A stretch of 17,371 bases of DNA from CAYHKY01 sp964357355 (GTDB lineage: Bacteria > Patescibacteriota > Microgenomatia > UBA10105), in NCBI GenBank assembly GCA_964357355.1, contig CAYHKY010000029.1:1-17371 (forward strand), in the 5' to 3' direction. The notes beneath the pieces are model-generated. The model was given only the letters and a program-made list of their open reading frames with translations. It did not search any database and was not told the origin of the DNA. Made by a program: the position numbers and the translations under genes. Of this stretch, positions 12,540 through 17,371 are shown piece by piece. The number at the start of each line of letters is the position of its first letter. The stretch's first letter is position 1.

Positions 12540-13901
12540 CTATTGTACCAGACTTACAGGTTGGGCTTTTGTTGGGTAGATCTCGGACAGGTTGAGGACA
12601 GTATAGATATTGATCACGATAAACAGCACTAATGCACAAATCATAAATAGTTTACGCATCTTCCCGGAATATATAAACCAAAACAAGAGAGATATGACAA
12701 GAGATATAACCATCGGCATTTGCCATTGCCTAATGAGTGCGGGATGGATCAGCATCAGAAATCTAAGTGACGAAGATCCCAGTATCATGAAAAAGAAAAG
12801 AAATTGGAAGAAGTTTTGACTTTGCCACAGTTCATAGATTGTATATGTCAGAATGATAACCAGAAATGGATAAAGGGGGAAAAGGTGCCAGCCGTACCAG
12901 GTGGTACCGCCTTCACCCAGGACCAAAGTAATCAGGTATATATAAGGAAATAGCATGAATGAAAAAAGCCGGGGAGTTTCTTTTCTAAATGGAATTGCAA
13001 TCAGCAGTATCCATCCTGCAAGCATAAACCCATCAAGAAAAATACTTTCTTTATGTCCAATTCCGGGAATCCGAAAAAGTGTATAGATGGTTTCCGGTAA
13101 TCCCAGTGCATGGGCGCGCCGGAGTTCCTCCGTGACTGAAACATATAAATTCCAGTCATACACAAACGCAATCATTGGATGCAGTATGCCAAAAAGAAAA
13201 CTGTAAATACCCAAGATTGTAAAAGCTTTCCAATTTTTCTCTTTAATAAATAATATTAAAAGAGTGAGCGGAAGTGCCAGCCCGCTTTGTTTGGTAAGAA
13301 GTGCCAAGCCGCAACCGATTCCCAGCAAATGTATCAATTTCCAGTTACGGCTTTTTTGCCATTTAGTAAATATAAAAAGCGTGCCCAGTGTCAGAGGAAT
13401 CAACAAATTTTCCGTAAGTGAAAGCCTGTTGCTAAGGACAATGGTCGGAATTGTGGCATATAGTAAACTTGCAAGAATGGTAAAAGCAGGATTAAGCCAA
13501 GCAGTAGCTATTAATCCTATGAGTAAGATTGATATCACGCTAAAAATGATTGGTAAGATTCGTAGAACCGCAAGCCTGACATCAGCAAAATCCCGCGCCC
13601 CCGTTGCCAGCATGAAGGCACCGCTTAACAGCGGGTAAAGTAACGGTTTTTCCACATAAGGGGATACGATAGGAAAAAATTCACCCCATAACTTCAGCGT
13701 ATATTTTTGGGAATAAGCGGCAAAAGGCGACCAGGTTGCAGGCGTTCCGGTCTCAATCAAGCTCATGCCCGCCCAGGGATAAATAAACTCGTCCATGGTT
13801 TCCCCAAATGGTGGCGTACGGTCGTAGTTATTAAGGCGAAGCAATAAGCCAAAAAGTGCGATGAATATAAGAGTGAGGAACAACTTCGCGTTTGTGGACA
13901 T
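12540..13901 (-). CDS. GT39-type membrane glycosyltransferase (paralogue 2)
   Basis: Same family and presumed reaction as its downstream neighbour. The 453 residues have about 11 hydrophobic segments. The acidic pair is D37-E38 (GETMDEFIYPWAG), followed by the shared NRLSLTENLL block and a TKQSGLALP helix start. The protein is 36 residues shorter than paralogue 1, about 21 of which are accounted for by that gene's repeat insertion. It starts 3 nt after the stop of the RelE-type toxin and is followed after 7 nt by paralogue 1, so toxin-antitoxin and both transferases look like one transcription unit. No Shine-Dalgarno site is seen, which suits translational coupling. Confidence 0.87.
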   Translation of the reverse strand: MSTNAKLFLTLIFIALFGLLLRLNNYDRTPPFGETMDEFIYPWAGMSLIETGTPATWSPFAAYSQKYTLKLWGEFFPIVSPYVEKPLLYPLLSGAFMLATGARDFADVRLAVLRILPIIFSVISILLIGLIATAWLNPAFTILASLLYATIPTIVLSNRLSLTENLLIPLTLGTLFIFTKWQKSRNWKLIHLLGIGCGLALLTKQSGLALPLTLLILFIKEKNWKAFTILGIYSFLFGILHPMIAFVYDWNLYVSVTEELRRAHALGLPETIYTLFRIPGIGHKESIFLDGFMLAGWILLIAIPFRKETPRLFSFMLFPYIYLITLVLGEGGTTWYGWHLFPLYPFLVIILTYTIYELWQSQNFFQFLFFFMILGSSSLRFLMLIHPALIRQWQMPMVISLVISLLFWFIYSGKMRKLFMICALVLFIVINIYTVLNLSEIYPTKAQPVSLVQ

Positions 13902-13904
13902 ATC

Positions 13905-14171
13905 TTAGTAAACTTGGTTATGGCTGCCGATGTCAAGGAAGCGAACAGTTTCATCATCTACTTGTTCATAGATAACACGAATATCGCCGGTTATTGAAAA
14001 AGACCTGTGGCCTCGACGAGTACCTGTTAGTGCATGATCCTTGAGTAAAGGGTTTTGAGGATTATTACGGAATAATTCTATGCGCTCTTTTGATTTTGAA
14101 ACTAATTTTGGTTGGGAAGAGATACGTTTTTTGTAAGCCTTTTTATACTCAAGATGAAACTCAATGTTCAT
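13905..14171 (-). CDS. RelE/YafQ-type mRNA interferase toxin
   Basis: Toxin that would cut mRNA in the ribosomal A site. The 88 residues show the compact RelE fold pattern: an N-terminal basic helix region (EYKKAYKKRISSQPKLVSKSKERIELF in outline), then HALTGTRRGHRSFSI, GDIRVIYEQ, and the C-terminal LDIGSHNQVY. The last provides the His of YafQ-like enzymes (IGSHxxVY). All key elements look intact. It overlaps the antitoxin by ATGA (14168-14171), and its stop is 3 nt from the next glycosyltransferase start. Confidence 0.9.
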   Translation of the reverse strand: MNIEFHLEYKKAYKKRISSQPKLVSKSKERIELFRNNPQNPLLKDHALTGTRRGHRSFSITGDIRVIYEQVDDETVRFLDIGSHNQVY

Positions 14172-14461
14172 GAATTAAGCCAGTCCATAATATCGTCGAT
14201 GCTATCAGATGCTTTGAAAGTTTTTGCAATACCTTTGCCTGCATCCATTTCTTTACTCATCCTGTCATATCGTTTTGCCGCTTTTGCAGAGAGTTTGACC
14301 GGTGGATGTTCAAAAGAAATTTTGACTACTTTATCAGATAAATTAGCCAAAAATACCCGTACCGCTTCCTGAAGGGATGAAAATCCAGCCTCTGTAGCTG
14401 CTTTAAAAGCGCGGTCACGTAGAGTTTTTTTGAGAGGAACCTGTAAAATAGTAGTATCCAT
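14168..14461 (-). CDS. RelB/DinJ-type antitoxin
   Basis: Antitoxin for the RelE-type toxin. The 97-residue protein starts with a ribbon-helix-helix-like region (TTILQVPLKKTLRDRAFKAATEAGFSSLQEAVRVFL), the DNA-binding part that usually represses the operon. A C-terminal tail (about 60-97, with DDIMDWLNS at the end) should cover the toxin. It is preceded by a near-perfect promoter whose -10 lies 9 nt from the ATG, so the transcript is probably leaderless. It overlaps the toxin gene by 4 nt. Confidence 0.88.
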   Translation of the reverse strand: MDTTILQVPLKKTLRDRAFKAATEAGFSSLQEAVRVFLANLSDKVVKISFEHPPVKLSAKAAKRYDRMSKEMDAGKGIAKTFKASDSIDDIMDWLNS

Positions 14462-14470
14462 GATATTATG

Positions 14471-14498
14471 ATTATAACGGTTTGATAAAGGATGTCAA
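14471..14498 (-). promoter_or_regulatory. Consensus promoter of the RelB/RelE operon, leaderless
   Basis: On the minus strand: TTGACA (14493-14498), a 16-nt spacer and TATAAT (14471-14476), both perfect. The -35 overlaps the stop codon region of the upstream methyltransferase (14495-14497). Nine nt separate the -10 from the ATG. It is also the only clear promoter upstream of the two glycosyltransferase genes. Confidence 0.8.
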
Positions 14499-15142
14499 TG
14501 ATTCTTAGTCACCAGAAATGACACTGCCATTCCGAGGTGAGAGAATTTTTTTTCTTTGACCGTAAAGCCATTATTAATGATTTCACTTTCCAGTTCCCGC
14601 GCTGTAAAGGGATGCAGATGGGCATGTTTCCAAACTTTGCCTTTTCCCAGATTGACCCACAGAAACCAAACTAGGCGGAAAAGGGGGCTGCCACTGTCCA
14701 TTTCGACAAGAGCTCGCCCGTTGGTTTTTGAAACCCGAGTCATTTCATGGATAACTTGACCTGGGTTCACCACGTGTTCAATCGTTTCGCTGCAAACTAC
14801 TAAATCAAATGAATTATCCGGAAACGGTAACTTGTGCGCGTCCGCGATTTTAAAAGTTATTTGGGGATAATGTTTCTTAGCTTCAACAATTGCCGGTTTG
14901 TAGACATCAACACCGGTAACTTTGGCATGCGAAAATTCCCGGTGAAGCAGCTCAGACAGGTGGCCGTTTGAACAACCGACTTCCAAAATAGTTTTGGGAG
15001 AATATCCATTATTGGTGACAAGCGTGCGTATTGTCTGCCATTTTCTGTCATGCCATTGCCGTTGCAGCCAGTTTAAGTGCTGATAATAATCAGCCGGCAC
15101 CTCCGCCCAGATTTTTTTGAGCGTCTTTTTGTCGGGAAGCAT
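14495..15142 (-). CDS. Class I SAM-dependent methyltransferase
   Basis: Methyltransferase with a Rossmann-like fold using S-adenosylmethionine. The 215 residues show motif I LEVGCSNGHLSELL (53-66), an acidic residue ending strand 2 (GVDVYKPAIVEA, D79), IADAHKLPFPDNSFDLVVCSETIEHV (99-124; motifs for adenine binding and the family's post-motif helix) and a C-terminal half of the Methyltransf_11 type. The substrate is unknown. Placed among glycosyltransferases, it may methylate a sugar, lipid or quinone-like acceptor, but this is inference. A TGCTACAAT extended -10 lies 9 nt before the ATG, again suggesting a leaderless mRNA. Confidence 0.9.
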   Translation of the reverse strand: MLPDKKTLKKIWAEVPADYYQHLNWLQRQWHDRKWQTIRTLVTNNGYSPKTILEVGCSNGHLSELLHREFSHAKVTGVDVYKPAIVEAKKHYPQITFKIADAHKLPFPDNSFDLVVCSETIEHVVNPGQVIHEMTRVSKTNGRALVEMDSGSPLFRLVWFLWVNLGKGKVWKHAHLHPFTARELESEIINNGFTVKEKKFSHLGMAVSFLVTKNH

Positions 15143-15151
15143 ATCTTGGAC

Positions 15152-15160
15152 ATTGTAGCA
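15152..15160 (-). promoter_or_regulatory. Extended -10 promoter of the methyltransferase gene
   Basis: TGCTACAAT on the minus strand (15152-15160) fits the TGnTATAAT form. No good -35 is seen. It ends 9 nt before ATG 15142. The rest of 15143-15263 shows nothing recognisable. Confidence 0.4.
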
Positions 15161-15263
15161 AAAGGTGGGTAAAAATCTATAGTAAAGTTTTTTGTTAGAC
15201 AGAATTCAAAATAAAGTAAGCGGTATCCAAAATAATAATATTTTATTAGATTGATAATAAGTT

Positions 15264-17075
15264 TCAGTAGTAAATAATGATATCTTTTCCGACTTCATCG
15301 GCATCATTAAATCTTGGATCAAAGTCATTTGGACAAAGATATGGAGTCCGGGTACGGCATGGAATTATCTGAGAAGTATAGTTAACCTTCGGTTGACAGC
15401 CATCCAAAAGGTACATTTCATTTTTTGCAACAAACGGCGCTTCATTTATAGAAATGTTTAGTTTAGGAGTGAAAAAAAGAAATTGATGTTTTATGTGATC
15501 ATTATGCCAAAATTGAGTCTGTGCGGGACTTACAAGTATACAGATTTCATTTGAAATAAAATATTGAGTGTGTTTTTGGAGAAAATAAGCTGTATGAGTT
15601 GAGAGGAACTGTTCCACAGGTCGATTGCGAGTTGCTGTTTCTACTTTAAAAAATTGTATAAGAGGTAGCAAAAAAATTAGTAATGCAAAACTTAGCCCAG
15701 CGATTTTAATTGGTCTACTATGCAGAAGTGAAACTAAACTTTGAGTGCCAATACCTGCAAGTATCGCAAGACTGCCAGAGGCTACACTAAGACGAGAGCT
15801 GATATTGAGTTGATTTGTCAGCGCGCTATGCGAGAGAGGAATAAGCAATACAAAAAAAAGAGCTAAATATCCTAAAGATTGTGTACGTTGGGTCAGTACG
15901 ACGATAATTCCAATTATAAATAATAAACTTTGCAGCGGTGTCAGCATCGAATTAGGGGCAGTGTAGTGGAATTCAGTATTACTCGAGCTTTTGGAAAAAT
16001 AGATTAACAGTGATGTGAAATAGTCGTCTTTTATTTTTGAAATACTTTTAAGTAAAGGTGAAGTGAGTGAATCAAAAGGGTTGAATTGGGGAGCGGACAA
16101 ATTTGTAAACTTATCTGCGAATAGATCCGTGTGTAGGAAGCGTTCGGGTGTAGTGTAAAGTATTTTGGGACCAAATCCGATTACATAACAAAGTATCAAT
16201 GTGGAGATCAATTTTAAGGTATGTAAAAATATACTTTTACTTCGTGATTTAAATATCTGATATATCCAGTAAAAACCGACTATGACAATTGTTTCAAGTG
16301 CAATGAGACGTACGGGTGTGTATCCTGTTGAGACAAATCCTAACCAAAGACCAAATAATGCGTAAGTCCATATTGTTCTTCGAGGGTTAAGATTGAAATA
16401 AAGCCATCCGATGGTGACAGTTGTAAAAAAAGATGCAAGAGCAACGACTACCTAAGTTCGTGAGAAATAAAGGTGAAAAGACATACTTGATATAGCAAGA
16501 GCAGCAAAAAAAGCGGTTATTTGTCCAAGATATTTACGATTGAGAAGATATAAGAAAATTATCTCGATAGAACCAATAAAAGCAGCGGGAAGGCGGTACA
16601 TATACACAGTTCGTCCCCAAAAAGGAACAAAGGGAATAGCGATAAATGGAGCCAAAAATCCATGTGATCGCCAGCCATCATCTCTGTACGCATACGTGTA
16701 AAAGTTTTTTATTTCGCCTGAAAGCATCTTATAAGTATCTAATCCGGCATCCCACAACTCATCACCATAAGCAATAAAGGGATATTTATCTAAGAGTACA
16801 AAACGTGAGAGCAAAACTATTGCTACTACTGTGGTAAATATAATCCAATCAGATGTTCGGAAATTTTTTATACGTATTGTTATTCGTGCTATTAAATTCT
16901 TTCCATTACATAGAAAATAGTATCCAGGAATGAGAAGTAACATGATTGAGTAGTTAAAAAATATAAACCACCTGTACTTATACTCGACATCAAACCTGGT
17001 AAGTAAAATAATCATCACATACAAACATATAGTAATAATAATGATGTGGAAAAAAGTAAGACCTCGATTTTTCAT
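15264..17075 (-). pseudogene. GT39-type membrane glycosyltransferase interrupted by an in-frame TAG
   Basis: Two ORFs (17075-16452, 207 residues; 16211-15264, 315 residues from its first Met) lie in the same frame. The 80 codons between the TAG at 16452-16454 and Met 16211 are all open and encode membrane-type sequence (VVVALASFFTTVTIGWLYF). Ignoring the TAG gives one protein of about 603 positions, normal for the family. The N-terminal part has the acidic pair D105-E106 (IAYGDELWDAG) and membrane helices. The C-terminal part has further helices and an extracytoplasmic tail. A single nonsense mutation is the simplest reading. Other options are a base error in the assembly, readthrough, or two separate polypeptides. 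Its start overlaps the upstream gene by ATGA. Confidence 0.8.
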
Positions 17076-17371
17076 TTTGTATGTGAGTGTAATGAGTTTT
17101 TGTATGAATTGAAAATAATTGTCATAGCAAGTATACCTATAACTAAAATAGCTATTTGAATAAAGAAGTATTGCCCAAACGGTAAATGCGCAAAATGATC
17201 CCCACTCCGGTCGAAGACGTTTCTTACCGGTGAGAAGTAGAAAAATAGGCCATTACTGATAGATATGACCCCGGTAACAGTCATTAGAATCCACAGAATA
17301 GGATTAAATTTCTTCATAACGTACGCGAGATAGATGTATGTCACCGGAAAAACACCCAGCATATAACGGCC
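17072..17371 (-). CDS. C-terminal end of a membrane glycosyltransferase (partial at window edge)
   Basis: The reading frame stays open through the right edge (codons GGC CGT TAT before ATG 17362), so this is the end of a longer gene rather than a 96-residue protein. The first visible residues, RYMLGVFPVTYIYLAYV, match the RYLLPVFP-like segment found near the C-terminus of GT39-type and related transferases. Three hydrophobic segments are visible (about residues 5-15, 21-43 and 66-87 from the Met). It overlaps the next gene by 4 nt, so the broken transferase was translationally coupled to it. Confidence 0.75.
   Translation of the reverse strand, partial: GRYMLGVFPVTYIYLAYVMKKFNPILWILMTVTGVISISNGLFFYFSPVRNVFDRSGDHFAHLPFGQYFFIQIAILVIGILAMTIIFNSYKNSLHSHTK

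Noticed and set aside
16452..17075. Alternative genetic code with reassigned stop codons
   Set aside because: TGA ends several genes in ATGA overlaps and TAG ends the homing endonuclease precisely at the P6 stem, so the one TAG in the glycosyltransferase is better read as a mutation or sequence error.

Overview
The window looks like a chromosomal segment of a Candidate Phyla Radiation (Patescibacteria) bacterium, most likely a Microgenomates-type lineage. This is inferred from four things. There is a group I intron with a LAGLIDADG gene inside the 23S rRNA. The gene content is compact, with several leaderless-looking promoters. A sortase sits beside a PKD surface protein. Multi-pass GT39-type glycosyltransferases occur in a cluster. 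TGA is used as a normal stop in several genes, including ATGA overlaps, so the standard bacterial code applies and the UGA=Gly code of Gracilibacteria/SR1 does not. No database search was possible, so the phylum is a judgement.

Layout. Positions 1-1644 (+) hold the 3' part of a 23S rRNA gene, interrupted after the nucleotide equivalent to E. coli U2500 by an 866-nt group I intron, followed by a 5S rRNA inside an unusually long flanking helix. A small membrane protein with zinc ribbons (1648-2415, -) converges on the rRNA operon. A divergent promoter drives a four-domain S1 RNA-binding protein and radA (2495-4977, +).

Positions 5000-8800 are an accessory stretch. It holds a cluster of nested palindromes, an AbrB/PIN toxin-antitoxin pair, an unrecognised gene (6015-6545, -) preceded by a transcription-attenuator-like leader, an AbrB/Doc pair, a 42-codon antitoxin-like remnant, a VIT1/CCC1-family transporter (-) and a 48-residue small protein.

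Positions 9138-11050 (+) encode a probable sortase substrate (N-terminal membrane anchor, PKD domain, C-terminal LPKSG) and a sortase. From 11063 to the right edge everything is on the minus strand: two tandem paralogous GT39-type glycosyltransferases, a RelE/RelB-type pair immediately upstream of them, a SAM methyltransferase, a third GT39-type gene broken by one in-frame TAG, and the C-terminal end of a further membrane glycosyltransferase. The right half is therefore mainly cell-envelope and surface-glycan machinery.

Notable signals are: the intron, whose P1-P8 can be read directly; the attenuator-like leader with a small ORF; divergent promoters sharing one -35 site; two palindromic repeats embedded in frame in coding sequence (sortase N-terminus and a GT39 gene); the sortase substrate lacking the usual hydrophobic tail; and three promoters placed so close to the start codon that the transcripts should be leaderless.
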